A stretch of DNA of 64,000 nucleotides from Mesorhizobium escarrei (lineage in GTDB: Bacteria > Pseudomonadota > Alphaproteobacteria > Rhizobiales > Rhizobiaceae), in assembly GCF_935825525.1 (NCBI RefSeq), contig NZ_CAKXZT010000168.1, forward strand, positions 333,148-397,147. The letters are read 5' to 3'. The first letter of the stretch is position 1; each line of letters starts with the position of its first letter. The position numbers and the translations under genes are program-made. The notes under the pieces were generated by a model. It searched no databases. It was not told the DNA's origin and worked only from the letters and a program-made list of their open reading frames with translations. This document shows, in pieces, positions 8,993-18,311 of this stretch.

Positions 8993-11500
8993 GTGAGTCG
9001 CCAAACGATCATGCTTTTCCGACTGCTCCGCTTCGTCCTGGTCCTGGCGATCGTCGCCTCGGCGCCGCTGTCGCTTGATGCGGCGGCGCAGGGGCTTGAC
9101 CAGGTTGTCTCCGGAGTGGTCGCCGACCAGCAGAAAATCCTGCAGGACCTGACGACGAGGACCGACAATCTCGAAAAGAAAATCCAGGAGGACGGTGACG
9201 ACGACGCCAGTCTTGTCGATATCCGCCTGCAGCTCGAGGAAATGTCGCGAGGTGCGCTGAACAGCGCGCTTGCCTTCCGCCCGCGCCTTTCGGAGATCAA
9301 CGCAAGACTCGATCAGCTCGGGGCGCCTCCGGCCGCGGGCCAGCCGCCCGAACCCGACATCGTGACCAGCGAACGCCAGGCGCTGGCGTCCGAAAAGGCC
9401 GAGATCAATGCTGTCATCGCCGAGGCGCAAAACCTGTCGATCCGCATCAACGGTCTCATCGACAAGATCGCCAATATGCGCAGCGAGCTGTTTCGCAATC
9501 TGCTCACCAAACGCTACGTGCTGTCCGACGCTCTGAGCCCTGAGGTCATTTCCGATGCCAACGATGAATTTACCGGCTTTTACAAGGCGGTGTCGTCGTG
9601 GCTGGCCTTCGCCTTCAAGTTCAAGTTTCAGGCCGTGCTGGCCGCGACCTTGATGGCGCTTTGCCTGGCGGCGGTGCTTTTTGTCGGTGGACGGCGTCTG
9701 TTCGGGCGTGTCTTCGAAGCAGACCCTTCCATCGAAGATCCGTCCTATCTCAGCCGGCTGTCGGTGGCGTTCTGGTCGACATTGCTGCCGACGCTGGCGG
9801 TCGGCGCCTTCCTGGTCTCGACGGTTTTCTTTTTCAACTACTACAACGTGTTGCGCGGTGACATTGGCGTTTTCCTGAATGCGCTGGTTGGGGTCATCGC
9901 GGTGGTGTTTTGCGTCAACCGGCTGGCCAATGCGGCGCTGGAGCCGCGGCTGCCGAACTGGCGGCTCATCCCGGTTGAAACCGGCCCGGCACGCTGGCTG
10001 GTGCGGCTGACGACGGCCATGGCGGTGGTGATCGGCGTCAACAATTTCCTGTCGGTCGTCAACGACAAGATGGGCTCACCGCTGTCGCTGACCATCGCCA
10101 GAAGTTTTGTCGCCACCATCATCGTCGGCATCATCCTGATCCTGATGGGGCTGCTGAAACCGTACAAGGCTGCCGACGGAAGCTGGCGTCCCTGGCCGGC
10201 GTGGCTGCGCTACACGGCAGTCGCGATCGGCCTTTTCACCATTGCCACTGCGCTGCTCGGCTATATCGGACTTGCCATCTTCGTCTCGCTGCAAGTCGTG
10301 GTCACCGGCACCATTCTGGTGACCGCCTATATCGGCTTCCTGTCGGCGCGGGCGATCAGCGAGGAAGGCGGTTTTGCCAACACGTCGATCGGGCGCTGGC
10401 TATCGACCAATTCCAGTTATGAGGAGTCCGCACTCGACCAGCTCGGCCTGGTCGTCAGCGTCGCCATCAACCTGATGATCGTGCTGGTGTTCCTGCCGCT
10501 GATCCTGTTGATGTGGGGCTTCCAGCCCGGCGACATCCAGGCCTGGGGCTACAAGCTGGCAACGGGCCTCACCATCGGCTCGGTGACGATCTCGGTGACC
10601 GGCATCCTCACCGGCATCATAGTCTTCATCATCGGCTATTTCCTGACGCGCTGGTTCCAGGGCTGGCTTGACGGCTCGGTGATGGCTCGCGGCAAGGTCG
10701 ATACCGGCGTGCGCAACTCGATCCGGCTGGCGGTCGGCTATGCCGGCGTCGCGCTCGCAGCACTCGTCGGCGTCTCGGCGGCGGGCATCGATCTCTCCAA
10801 CCTGGCGCTTGTCGCCGGCGCCCTGTCGCTCGGTATCGGCTTTGGCCTGCAGAATGTCGTCTCCAACTTCGTCTCCGGCCTGATCCTTTTGGCCGAGCGG
10901 CCGTTCAAGGTTGGCGACTGGATCGTCGCCGGTGACATCAGCGGCACGGTCAAGAAGATCAGCGTGCGCGCCACCGAGATCGAGACGTTCCAGCGCCAGT
11001 CGGTGATCCTGCCCAATTCAAACCTGATCAATAATGCCGTCGGCAACTGGACGCACCGCAACAAGCTCGGTCGCATCGACATCAAGGTCGGCGTCGCCTA
11101 TGGCAGCGACGTCAAGCAGGCCCATGCTGTGCTGTTGGAGATTGCGCGCGGCCATCCGCTGGTACTGAAAAATCCGGAACCCTTCGTGCTGTTCACCAAT
11201 TTCGGGCCGGCCGCTCTCGAATTCGAAATCCGCGTGTTCCTGGCCGACGTGATGAACGGCAACATCGTGCAGAACGACATCCGGTTTGCCGTCCTCGATG
11301 AGTTCGCCGATCAGCATATCGAAATTCCATCGGCGCCACGCGCCGTCGTTGAGACCAAGAAGGATGAGGCGTGGCCGATCGACGACGACAAGATCGAAGT
11401 CGATTTTGCCGAACAGGAGCAAGCGAAGGCGGAAGCCGTGGCCGAGACGAAACGCCTGGCCAGATCCGGGCGCAGGACCCGCAAGCCGGATCCCGATTAG
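8993..11500 (+). CDS. MscS-family mechanosensitive channel protein with N-terminal DUF3772 domain
   Basis: 835 residues. A signal peptide (about 1-33, ending SLDAAAQG) is followed by a helical periplasmic DUF3772-type region (to about residue 190), then many transmembrane segments and a C-terminal MscS domain, recognisable from ALSLGIGFGLQNVVSNFVSG, then LLAERPFKVGDWI, and VILPNSNLINNAVGNWTH. Large MscS proteins of this kind sit in the inner membrane and release solutes on osmotic downshift. The start could also be the ATG at 9011. The Lys/Glu-rich tail after the MscS domain is probably cytosolic. It is divergent from soxB across a 220-bp gap and has no operon partner. A role in efflux of osmolytes such as betaine is possible but only inferred from location. 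Confidence 0.92.
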   Translation: MSRQTIMLFRLLRFVLVLAIVASAPLSLDAAAQGLDQVVSGVVADQQKILQDLTTRTDNLEKKIQEDGDDDASLVDIRLQLEEMSRGALNSALAFRPRLSEINARLDQLGAPPAAGQPPEPDIVTSERQALASEKAEINAVIAEAQNLSIRINGLIDKIANMRSELFRNLLTKRYVLSDALSPEVISDANDEFTGFYKAVSSWLAFAFKFKFQAVLAATLMALCLAAVLFVGGRRLFGRVFEADPSIEDPSYLSRLSVAFWSTLLPTLAVGAFLVSTVFFFNYYNVLRGDIGVFLNALVGVIAVVFCVNRLANAALEPRLPNWRLIPVETGPARWLVRLTTAMAVVIGVNNFLSVVNDKMGSPLSLTIARSFVATIIVGIILILMGLLKPYKAADGSWRPWPAWLRYTAVAIGLFTIATALLGYIGLAIFVSLQVVVTGTILVTAYIGFLSARAISEEGGFANTSIGRWLSTNSSYEESALDQLGLVVSVAINLMIVLVFLPLILLMWGFQPGDIQAWGYKLATGLTIGSVTISVTGILTGIIVFIIGYFLTRWFQGWLDGSVMARGKVDTGVRNSIRLAVGYAGVALAALVGVSAAGIDLSNLALVAGALSLGIGFGLQNVVSNFVSGLILLAERPFKVGDWIVAGDISGTVKKISVRATEIETFQRQSVILPNSNLINNAVGNWTHRNKLGRIDIKVGVAYGSDVKQAHAVLLEIARGHPLVLKNPEPFVLFTNFGPAALEFEIRVFLADVMNGNIVQNDIRFAVLDEFADQHIEIPSAPRAVVETKKDEAWPIDDDKIEVDFAEQEQAKAEAVAETKRLARSGRRTRKPDPD

Positions 11501-11872
11501 GTGTATGATATTCAGGTGATGCCGACCTGCGAACGGCTGATACCTGCGCTTCCGGTTCTCACGGCACTTTCTTTTGCCGCCTGTCCTTGTCGGAAAACCG
11601 GAGCCACTTTTCCGGGACATGCGGAAATATCCGCTCCGTTCCGGTTCCCGGAACCCACCAGTCTGGTCGCTTCGCGCCCGTCTTCGACTCCGGCTCGGCC
11701 TGACCTGAATCTCAACATACCCTCAAATCCGGCTTTCGGCGCAGCGAAAGCAATTGCGGCATGAATGCGGCATTCAGTTGCCGTTCAGCTTGCATCTCAT
11801 ATAAGCTCACATGCAAAGGGCGGGAATGCCTTGCGAAATGCAACAGAGGCGGTGGCAACACCGATACTGCAA
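11501..11872. other. Gene-poor stretch, nothing recognised
   Basis: 372 bp between the channel gene and the small exported protein. Short open frames exist on both strands but have proline/serine/arginine-rich, non-protein-like composition and no good start. No hairpin with T-tract or known repeat was found. Confidence 0.5.
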
Positions 11873-12136
11873 ATGTGGAAGTCTCTCGTCGCCGCCATCG
11901 CTTTTCTTGCCGTGGGCGGTTCAGCCCTTGCCGCCAGCGCGACCAACAAGGACGCCGAGACCCGCACACTCGTCGTGACCGAAGGCGGTGGCAAGACGGA
12001 ACTGGCGCTGGCCGCCGGCGAAACCGCGGAATTCTGCCCAACCGGCTGTTTCGTTACCATGCCGAACGGCGACCTCGAAGCGCTGACCGGTTCTGAAACA
12101 ATCGAAATTTCGGGCGGCGTCGCCCGCATCAAGTAA
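11873..12136 (+). CDS. Small exported protein of unknown function
   Basis: 87 residues from the ATG at 11873. A clear signal peptide (MWKSLVAAIAFLAVGGSALAAS) with AXA-type cleavage is followed by a mature part of about 65 residues containing GKTELALAAGETAEFCPTGC and SETIEISGGVARIK. The CPTGC pair could form a disulfide in the periplasm. Longer in-frame starts upstream would bury the signal peptide and are rejected. A strong hairpin terminator follows at 12161. It resembles small conserved periplasmic proteins of Rhizobiales; no function is assigned. Confidence 0.75.
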   Translation: MWKSLVAAIAFLAVGGSALAASATNKDAETRTLVVTEGGGKTELALAAGETAEFCPTGCFVTMPNGDLEALTGSETIEISGGVARIK

Positions 12137-12160
12137 CCGCGTCAAAAAACCTGTTTTTCG

Positions 12161-12184
12161 AAGGCCGGGCAAATGCCCGGCCTT
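12161..12184 (+). terminator. Hairpin terminator after the small exported protein
   Basis: Perfect 10-bp stem AAGGCCGGGC / GCCCGGCCTT with a 4-base loop, followed by TTTGATCGTTT; 24 bp after the stop codon. Confidence 0.7.
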
Positions 12185-12329
12185 TGATCGTTTCGGGTTA
12201 TCGAAACTTAACGATGAAAGGGAAAATACCGTCCCGCAAACCAGGCCGGGCTGGGGGCTTTAACGATCGCTGCGCTGTTGCCCGCTATATCGGGCCGAAG
12301 ACGCCGAAGCACGGGCGGGTTTTGGATCG

Positions 12330-12376
12330 GCGCCTGATCCTTTCCGAAAGATCGGGTTTCGGGATCATGCGCTTTT
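12330..12376. repeat. Dispersed palindromic repeat (GCGCATGATCC family), copy 2
   Basis: Begins GCGCCTGATCCTTTCCGAAA and ends TTTCGGGATCATGCGCTTT, immediately upstream of the HAD-UbiA gene. Same family as 2825-2870 and 19605-19653. Confidence 0.7.
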
Positions 12377-12394
12377 AGGCAGGGGCGACGAAGA

Positions 12395-13828
12395 ATGGAC
12401 GCGCGGTCGGACAGGAACGCAATCCCGCTTGCGGTCGATCTCGACGGCACGCTGATCGCGACGGACCTGTTGTGGGAAGGCCTGTTCATCCTTCTCAAGA
12501 AGAATCCGCTCTATATTTTCCTGGCGCCGTTCTGGCTCGCCGGCGGGCCGGCGCGGTTAAAGCAGGCCATCGCTCAACGCATCGACATCGATCCTGCGTC
12601 ACTGCCCTACCGCGAGGCGCTGCTTCAGCGCCTTCGCACCGAACATGGCGAAGGCCGCAAGATCGTGCTGGCGACCGGGACGCCGCGCAAATTCGCCGAG
12701 GCGATCGCCGCACATCTCGGGATATTCGATCGCGTCCTGGCGACCGACGGCCCCCACAACATGACGTCAGGCAGAAAGCGCGCCTCGCTTGTCGCCGCCT
12801 ATGGCGATGGCGGCTTCGACTATGCCGGCAACAGCCGGCACGACCTTAGGGTATTCGACGCCGCGCGCACGGCAATCGTCGTCGCGCCCGACCGCCATGC
12901 CGCGCGCTGGCAGGCCGCGCACAGTGCCGAAATGATGCCGGCGCCGAAGCCGACATTCAGAACCATCGTCAAGATGCTGCGCGTTCATCAGTGGCTGAAA
13001 AACTCGCTGATCGCGGTGCCGATGGTGCTGTCGCACGAATACTTCAACGCCGACATGATCTGGGAATGCCTGCTGGCATTCGTCTCGTTCAGCGCAGTCG
13101 CTTCCGCCATCTACATCCTCAATGATTTCTTCGATCTCGCGCTCGACCGCAAACACCTGACCAAGCGCAACCGGCCATTCGCCAGCGGCGCGCTGTCGAT
13201 CCCGTTCGGCCTCGGTTCAATGATGGTGCTGCTCGCAATAGGCGTTGGTGCCGGGCTGCTGCTGCCGATCGAATTCCTCGGCGTGCTCGGCGGCTACATG
13301 GTCATCACCACCGGCTATTCGCTTTCGTTCAAGCGCATGCTTCTGATCGACGTGCTGACATTGGCCGGTCTCTACACGATCCGCGTCCTGGCGGGCGCCG
13401 CGGCGACCGGCGTCGACGTCTCGTTCTGGCTGCTGGCCTTCTCGATCTTCTTTTTCCTGTCGCTGGCGCTGGTAAAGCGGTTTGTCGAGCTGCGCACGAC
13501 CGCCATTCCGGCCGGCGAGCGCATCGCCGGCCGCGGCTACCGCACCGAAGACCAGGAGATCGTCGCCCAGGCGGGCATGGCTTCGGCCTTTTCCTCGGCG
13601 CTGGTGCTGGCGCTCTATATGGACAGCGTTGCGGTGCGCGAACTTTATTCGCATCCCTGGCTGGTCTGGCCGCTGGCGCCGATCGTGCTGTACCTGACCA
13701 TGCGCGTCTGGATTCTCGCCCGCCGCGACGAGATGCATGACGATCCGGTCGTCTTTATCATCCGCGACTGGCGCAGCCAGATCGTCGTGCTCATCGGCGC
13801 CGTGTTTCTGGTCGCCGGAGGCTGGTAG
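12395..13828 (+). CDS. HAD phosphatase-UbiA prenyltransferase fusion (decaprenyl-phosphate phosphoribosyltransferase-like)
   Basis: 477 residues. The N-terminal part is a HAD-type phosphatase (VDLDGTLIATD, nucleophile motif DLDGT at 15-19; VLATGTPRKFA as motif II). From about residue 190 it becomes a polytopic UbiA domain with NDFFDLALDRKHLTKRNRPF at 243-262, the NDxxDxxxD...KRxRP signature shared with mycobacterial DPPR synthase (Rv3806c) and NoeC of Azorhizobium. The UbiA half would add phosphoribose from PRPP to polyprenyl phosphate and the HAD half could remove the 5-phosphate. The stop is followed after 2 bp by the DprE1-like gene, so they form one operon. Family and reaction type are known; the precise lipid and sugar here are inferred. 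Confidence 0.85.
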   Translation: MDARSDRNAIPLAVDLDGTLIATDLLWEGLFILLKKNPLYIFLAPFWLAGGPARLKQAIAQRIDIDPASLPYREALLQRLRTEHGEGRKIVLATGTPRKFAEAIAAHLGIFDRVLATDGPHNMTSGRKRASLVAAYGDGGFDYAGNSRHDLRVFDAARTAIVVAPDRHAARWQAAHSAEMMPAPKPTFRTIVKMLRVHQWLKNSLIAVPMVLSHEYFNADMIWECLLAFVSFSAVASAIYILNDFFDLALDRKHLTKRNRPFASGALSIPFGLGSMMVLLAIGVGAGLLLPIEFLGVLGGYMVITTGYSLSFKRMLLIDVLTLAGLYTIRVLAGAAATGVDVSFWLLAFSIFFFLSLALVKRFVELRTTAIPAGERIAGRGYRTEDQEIVAQAGMASAFSSALVLALYMDSVAVRELYSHPWLVWPLAPIVLYLTMRVWILARRDEMHDDPVVFIIRDWRSQIVVLIGAVFLVAGGW

Positions 13829-13830
13829 GC

Positions 13831-15183
13831 GTGGGGAAGGAGCGGCTCCAGAGCTTCGGTCTTGCCACGCCACCGGCACACAATGTGATCCCGGCGGATG
13901 ACGCTGTTGCGCTGCTGAAGAGCGGCAAGGCGACAAGAAACGCTTTGCTCGCCTACGGCAATGGCCGCTCCTATGGCGATTCCTGCCAGAATGGGGCCGG
14001 TATGATCGTCGATATGCGGCCGCTGAACAGGATCCGCGCCTTCAATGCCGAGACCGGCGTGATCGAGGCCGATTCCGGCGTGCTTCTGTCCGACGTCATC
14101 GCCCATGCAGCGCCATACGGCTTCTTCCCGGCCGTCGTTCCGGGCACGCAGTTCGTCACGCTCGGCGGCGCCATCGCCAACGACGTTCACGGCAAGAACC
14201 ATCACCGGCGCGGCACCTTCGGCTGCCATGTCGAATCCTTCATGCTGCTCAGATCGGACGGACAGGCCCATTACTGCTCGGCCACCGAGAATGAACGGCT
14301 GTTTGCGGCGACGATCGGCGGCGTGGGGCTGACTGGCCTGATACTGTCCGCATCGATCCGGCTGATGCGGGTGCCATCGCTCGACATCGTCGAGAAGACG
14401 ACGCCGTTCCGTGATCTCGGCGAGTTCTTCGAACTTGCAGAAGCGGCCGATCAGGCCAACGAATACGTCGTCGCCTGGATCGACCAGCTTGCCGGCGGCC
14501 ACAGTCGCGGGCGCGGGCTGCTGTTCACCGGCAATCACGCCGAGCATGGCTCCCATGTCGCCTTGCGTGCTGGTGGAAATCTTTCGGTGCCGTTCCAGCC
14601 GCCGTTCAACGTGCTCAACCGGCCGTTCCTGACTGCCTTCAATGCCGCCTACCGGTGGAAGAAAGGCCGATCCACGGCGCCGCAGCAGGTCGGCTACCAG
14701 GGTTTCTTCTTTCCTCTCGACGGCGTCGGCAACTGGAACCGGCTCTATGGACCGAATGGGCTTTTCCAGCACCAGAGCGTGATGCCGGAAGACGTCGCGC
14801 GCCGAGTGGTGCCGGCGTTGCTTGCGGCGGCAAAACGGGCCGGGCAGGGCTCGTTCCTCACAGTCCTGAAGCGCTTCGGTTCGATCCGCTCGCCGGCACT
14901 GCTGTCGTTCCCGCGGCCGGGTTTCACGTTGACGCTGGATTTCCCCAACCGTGGCCGGACGACGCTGGCGCTGCTGAAGGAGCTCGACCAAATCACAGTC
15001 GAGGCCGGTGGCGCGGTCAATCCTTACAAGGACGCCCGCATGGGCGCCGACGTATTCGCCGCCTCCTATCCGGAATGGCAACGCCTCGAAGCGATCCGCG
15101 ATCCCGCCTTCATGTCGAGTTTCTGGGCGCGAACGGCGAAAAAGATCGAGGCGCGAGACGGAACCGCCGAAGCCGCGGAATAG
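13831..15183 (+). CDS. FAD-dependent oxidase, DprE1-like (polyprenylphosphoryl-ribose 2-oxidase)
   Basis: 450 residues from a GTG two bases after the previous stop. PCMH-type FAD domain with YGNGRSYGDSCQNGAG near residues 46-61, and PGTQFVTLGGAIANDVHGKN near 105-124, closely matching the corresponding stretches of mycobacterial DprE1. The C-terminal half contains NPYKDARMGADVF and ends in WARTAKKIEARD, as in that family. DprE1 oxidises the 2'-OH of decaprenylphosphoryl-ribose as the first half of epimerisation to the arabinose donor. The upstream HAD-UbiA gene would supply exactly this substrate. Which reductase completes the epimerisation is less clear; the SDR gene at 15776 is a candidate. 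Confidence 0.88.
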   Translation: MGKERLQSFGLATPPAHNVIPADDAVALLKSGKATRNALLAYGNGRSYGDSCQNGAGMIVDMRPLNRIRAFNAETGVIEADSGVLLSDVIAHAAPYGFFPAVVPGTQFVTLGGAIANDVHGKNHHRRGTFGCHVESFMLLRSDGQAHYCSATENERLFAATIGGVGLTGLILSASIRLMRVPSLDIVEKTTPFRDLGEFFELAEAADQANEYVVAWIDQLAGGHSRGRGLLFTGNHAEHGSHVALRAGGNLSVPFQPPFNVLNRPFLTAFNAAYRWKKGRSTAPQQVGYQGFFFPLDGVGNWNRLYGPNGLFQHQSVMPEDVARRVVPALLAAAKRAGQGSFLTVLKRFGSIRSPALLSFPRPGFTLTLDFPNRGRTTLALLKELDQITVEAGGAVNPYKDARMGADVFAASYPEWQRLEAIRDPAFMSSFWARTAKKIEARDGTAEAAE

Positions 15184-15302
15184 ATAAAATTCGAATAGTT
15201 CGTGGTAAACAGATCGATAATTCAAGCTTTCCTCGAATTTTTTTGTGCTTCACGAAATGTTTGGAAGTTTTCAGTAGAACGGAAAAGGTTGATGGAAAAA
15301 AC

Positions 15303-15779
15303 ATGAAATACATCGTCTCCATTCTGTTCACGGTCATGACCAACGCTGCCGCGCAACTCATGCTGAAGCAGGGCATGATGTCACTCGGTCCGATTTCCTT
15401 CGAGGGCAGCAATCCGTTGCTGAAGCTGTTGCAGATCGTCTTCAGCCCATGGGTTTTCCTCGGCCTGTGCACCTTCGTCATCTCGATGGCGGCGCACATC
15501 TATGTGCTGTCCAAGGTAGAGCTCAGCTTCGCCTATCCGTTCCTCAGTCTCGCCTATGTCGCCGTTGCGATCTTCGCCTATTTCATCTTCCGCGAAGACC
15601 TCAATGGCTGGCGTATCGCCGGCATCGCTTTCATCTGCGTCGGCACGGTGCTGATCGCCCAAAGTGGCCGGGATCTGGGTGGCCGGGATTTGGGTGGCCG
15701 GGATTTGAGCGGTCGCGGGCATGATGAGGAAACGGCCTCCTTTTCGCCCGACAAGATGCACAGTAGGATCGTTCGATGA
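15303..15779 (+). CDS. SMR/EamA-like small membrane protein, probable lipid-linked sugar flippase subunit
   Basis: 158 residues from ATG 15303, preceded by GGAAAAAAC. Four hydrophobic segments and motifs such as LSFAYPFLSLAYVAVAIFAY and GWRIAGIAFICVGTVLIAQ are typical of the ArnE/ArnF-like branch of small multidrug resistance proteins, which flip polyprenyl-phosphate sugars. The protein then has an unusual hydrophilic tail of about 40 residues that starts with three copies of GRDLG encoded by exact or near-exact 15-bp tandem repeats (15664-15708). Its 3' end overlaps the epimerase start by 4 bp. About 120 bp of AT-richer sequence separate it from the DprE1-like gene. Confidence 0.8.
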   Translation: MKYIVSILFTVMTNAAAQLMLKQGMMSLGPISFEGSNPLLKLLQIVFSPWVFLGLCTFVISMAAHIYVLSKVELSFAYPFLSLAYVAVAIFAYFIFREDLNGWRIAGIAFICVGTVLIAQSGRDLGGRDLGGRDLSGRGHDEETASFSPDKMHSRIVR

Positions 15780-16783
15780 GACATGTGATCTTCGGCGGCG
15801 ACGGTTTCGTCGGCCGCCACCTTGCCCCGAAACTTCTGGCCGATGGCGAGGAGGTGGTCGTCGCCGACATCGTCAGAAGCGACCTGCCGCATTACCGCTC
15901 GGTCCGATATGTCAGGTGCGATGTCACCGATCCGGCATCGGTCGCTTCGGTTGGGCTGAAGGCCGACGACATTGTCTATAATCTGTCGGCGAAAATGCTG
16001 TCGCCGATCCAGGTGCGCGCCAAGCGCCACGAATTCTTCTTCCCGGTGAATTTCCACGGCACCGAGCATATCATGCAGGCGATGGACAGAGCCGGCGCGC
16101 CCAGGCTCGTCCATTATACGACTGACATGATCTACGGCCACACGGTCACACAACCAATGACCGAGGAGCACCCGGTCGCGCCGCTCGGCGAATATGGCTG
16201 GTCGAAGCAGAAGACCGAGGAACTGGCCACCGAATGGCGCAAGCGCGGCATGTCGATCTCGCTGTTTCGACCGCGCCTGATCATCGGCCCCGGCCGCCTC
16301 GGCATCCTCGAAAAGCTATTCAAGCTGATCGACTGGAACCTTCCGGTGCCGATGATCGGCTCGGGCAAGAACCCGTATCAGTTCATCTCGGTGTTCGACT
16401 GCGCCGAGGCGGCGCGCGCCGCCTGGAAGGCCGGCGTGCCTGATGAGGCCTATAATCTCGGCTCGCTCAACCCGCCGCCGGTCCGGAAACTGCTCGGCGA
16501 CCTGATCAGGCATGCCGGCTCGAAATCGATCCTGATCCCGACACCGGGCTGGGCGGTCAAGCGCACGCTCGACCTGCTCGACCTCTTGAACATCCCGATC
16601 ATGGATCCGGAGCAATATCTGATCGCCGACGAGGATTGCGTGCTCGACGTGTCCAAGGCCGAACGCCAGCTCGGCTGGGTGCCGCAACATCGCGACGAGG
16701 ACATGCTGATTGCCGCCTACAGCGAGTATAGCGCCAAGAAAGACGGCCATGCCGTCGCCGCCAGACATGTGCCCGCCGAGTGA
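15776..16783 (+). CDS. NAD-dependent epimerase/dehydratase (extended SDR)
   Basis: 335 residues. N-terminal Rossmann motif GGDGFVGRHLA, acidic residue at the end of beta-2 (VVVADIVRSD), and active-site YGWSK (YxxxK) near residue 141-145, with S/T upstream (HYTTDMIYG). The length and C-terminal region fit sugar-nucleotide or lipid-sugar epimerases/4,6-dehydratases. It starts 4 bp inside the SMR gene and is followed by the aminotransferase after 18 bp. In this context it may act on the keto-sugar made by the DprE1-like oxidase, or form the keto substrate for the aminotransferase. Confidence 0.85.
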   Translation: MRHVIFGGDGFVGRHLAPKLLADGEEVVVADIVRSDLPHYRSVRYVRCDVTDPASVASVGLKADDIVYNLSAKMLSPIQVRAKRHEFFFPVNFHGTEHIMQAMDRAGAPRLVHYTTDMIYGHTVTQPMTEEHPVAPLGEYGWSKQKTEELATEWRKRGMSISLFRPRLIIGPGRLGILEKLFKLIDWNLPVPMIGSGKNPYQFISVFDCAEAARAAWKAGVPDEAYNLGSLNPPPVRKLLGDLIRHAGSKSILIPTPGWAVKRTLDLLDLLNIPIMDPEQYLIADEDCVLDVSKAERQLGWVPQHRDEDMLIAAYSEYSAKKDGHAVAARHVPAE

Positions 16784-16801
16784 ACGGCCAGCAGGAGATT
16801 C

Positions 16802-18274
16802 TTGACCGTCATGACCAAGCCAGACCACACGACTGCGCGCGACACGGTCAGCGCGCCGGCGCTTTCGCCCGCCACCACAGCCAAGCCCGATCTGATCAGC
16901 GTCGAGCAGGCCAAGGCGATGGACGTCGCGCGCATGACCGACCTGTTCAAGGTGCATCTCAATCCCGGCCAGCTGCATTTCATGAAGCTGCTCGGCTTCC
17001 ACAAGATCAAGGTCGAGCGCGCCGAAGGCATGTTCTACATCGATCAGAACGGCCGCAAGATCCTGGATTTGTTCGGCGGCTTCGGCTCGCTGGCCTTCGG
17101 CCACAATCATCCGCGCCTTCTCGAGGCGCGCAAAAAGTTCCAGGAGGAGAAGCGGCAGGAGATCGCCATCGCCTTCATGTCGCAATATGCGGCGGCGCTG
17201 GCGCACAATCTCGCCAAATGCTCGCCCGGCGACCTCGACATGGTGTTTCTGGGCTCTTCCGGCTCGGAAGCCATGGAGGCGGCGGTGAAGCTCGCCGAGC
17301 GCGCCGCCGGCCCGAAGCGGCCGAAAATCGTCTATGCCGAGAATTCCTTCCACGGCAAGACCAAGGGCGTGCTGGCGATCACCGACGGCTCGCTCTATCG
17401 CGCCGACTTCAAGATGGCCGACAATGTCGTGCGCATCCCGTTCGCCGATATCGAAGCGGTCGAGCGCACCTTCCGCTCCGATCCCGAGGTCGGCGTCATC
17501 GTGCTCGAAACCATCCAGGGCGGCGGCGGCATCATCCAGGCGCCTGCCGAATACTGGCAGAAGCTGCGTGCGCTGTGCGACCAGTACGGTGTGCTGTGGA
17601 TCGCCGACGAGGTGCAGTGCGGTTATGGCCGGTCCGGCCGCTTCTATGCCTTCGAGCACTACGGCGTCGTTCCGGATGTGACGGCGCTGGCAAAGTCGCT
17701 TGGCGGCGGCAAGGCGGCGGTCGGCGCGATGATCGCCAGGCGCGAGGTCTATATGAAGACCTATGGCACGCCGAAGACGGCGATGATCCACGCCATGGCC
17801 ACCTTCGGCGGCATGGGCGAGGCCTGCGTCACCTCGATCGAGGCGCTCAACGTGCTTTACGACGAGGGGCTGATCGACAACGCCGCGGTCACCGGCGACT
17901 ACCTGCTGCAACGCCTGCAGGCGTTGAAGGAAAAATACCCGAAGATCATCAAGGACGTGCGCGGCAAAGGCTTGATGGTCGGGCTGGAATTCCACGACTT
18001 TTCGCAGACCCTGCCGATGGTGCTGCGGCCTGTGGTCAGCGTGCTTGACGACAAGCTGAAGGGATCCTTGTCCGGCTTCGTCGGTGCGCTGCTGCTGCGC
18101 GACTACGACGTGCTCGTCGCCTTCACCGAATACAACCGCAACGTCATACGTCTCGAACCGCCGCTGATCTGCCAGCGCGAGCATGTCGACCGCTTCGTCG
18201 AGGCGCTCGACAGCCTGTTGTCGCGCGGCATTGTGTCGATCGTGAAGGATTTCGTCAAAAGCCAGGTCCGCTAG
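16802..18274 (+). CDS. Class III PLP-dependent aminotransferase
   Basis: 490 residues. Recognised from LFGGFGSLAFGHNHPRLLEA, the PLP phosphate-binding FLGSSGSEAMEAAVKLAERA, IVLETIQGGGGI, WIADEVQCGYGRSGRFYAFE (cofactor-contacting Asp) and the lysine in ALAKSLGGGKAAVGAM. Family enzymes move an amino group between an omega-amine, amino acid or keto-sugar and a 2-oxo acid. The roughly 60-residue N-terminal extension resembles that of acetylornithine/glycine-C-acyl type relatives. Placed between an epimerase and a GT-C-like membrane protein it could aminate a lipid-linked keto-sugar, but this is inference; sugar aminotransferases more often belong to the DegT family. Confidence 0.85.
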   Translation: MTVMTKPDHTTARDTVSAPALSPATTAKPDLISVEQAKAMDVARMTDLFKVHLNPGQLHFMKLLGFHKIKVERAEGMFYIDQNGRKILDLFGGFGSLAFGHNHPRLLEARKKFQEEKRQEIAIAFMSQYAAALAHNLAKCSPGDLDMVFLGSSGSEAMEAAVKLAERAAGPKRPKIVYAENSFHGKTKGVLAITDGSLYRADFKMADNVVRIPFADIEAVERTFRSDPEVGVIVLETIQGGGGIIQAPAEYWQKLRALCDQYGVLWIADEVQCGYGRSGRFYAFEHYGVVPDVTALAKSLGGGKAAVGAMIARREVYMKTYGTPKTAMIHAMATFGGMGEACVTSIEALNVLYDEGLIDNAAVTGDYLLQRLQALKEKYPKIIKDVRGKGLMVGLEFHDFSQTLPMVLRPVVSVLDDKLKGSLSGFVGALLLRDYDVLVAFTEYNRNVIRLEPPLICQREHVDRFVEALDSLLSRGIVSIVKDFVKSQVR

Positions 18275-18311
18275 CCCCAGGTCCGCCAGCCCCAGTCCGC
18301 CGAGCGAAACC

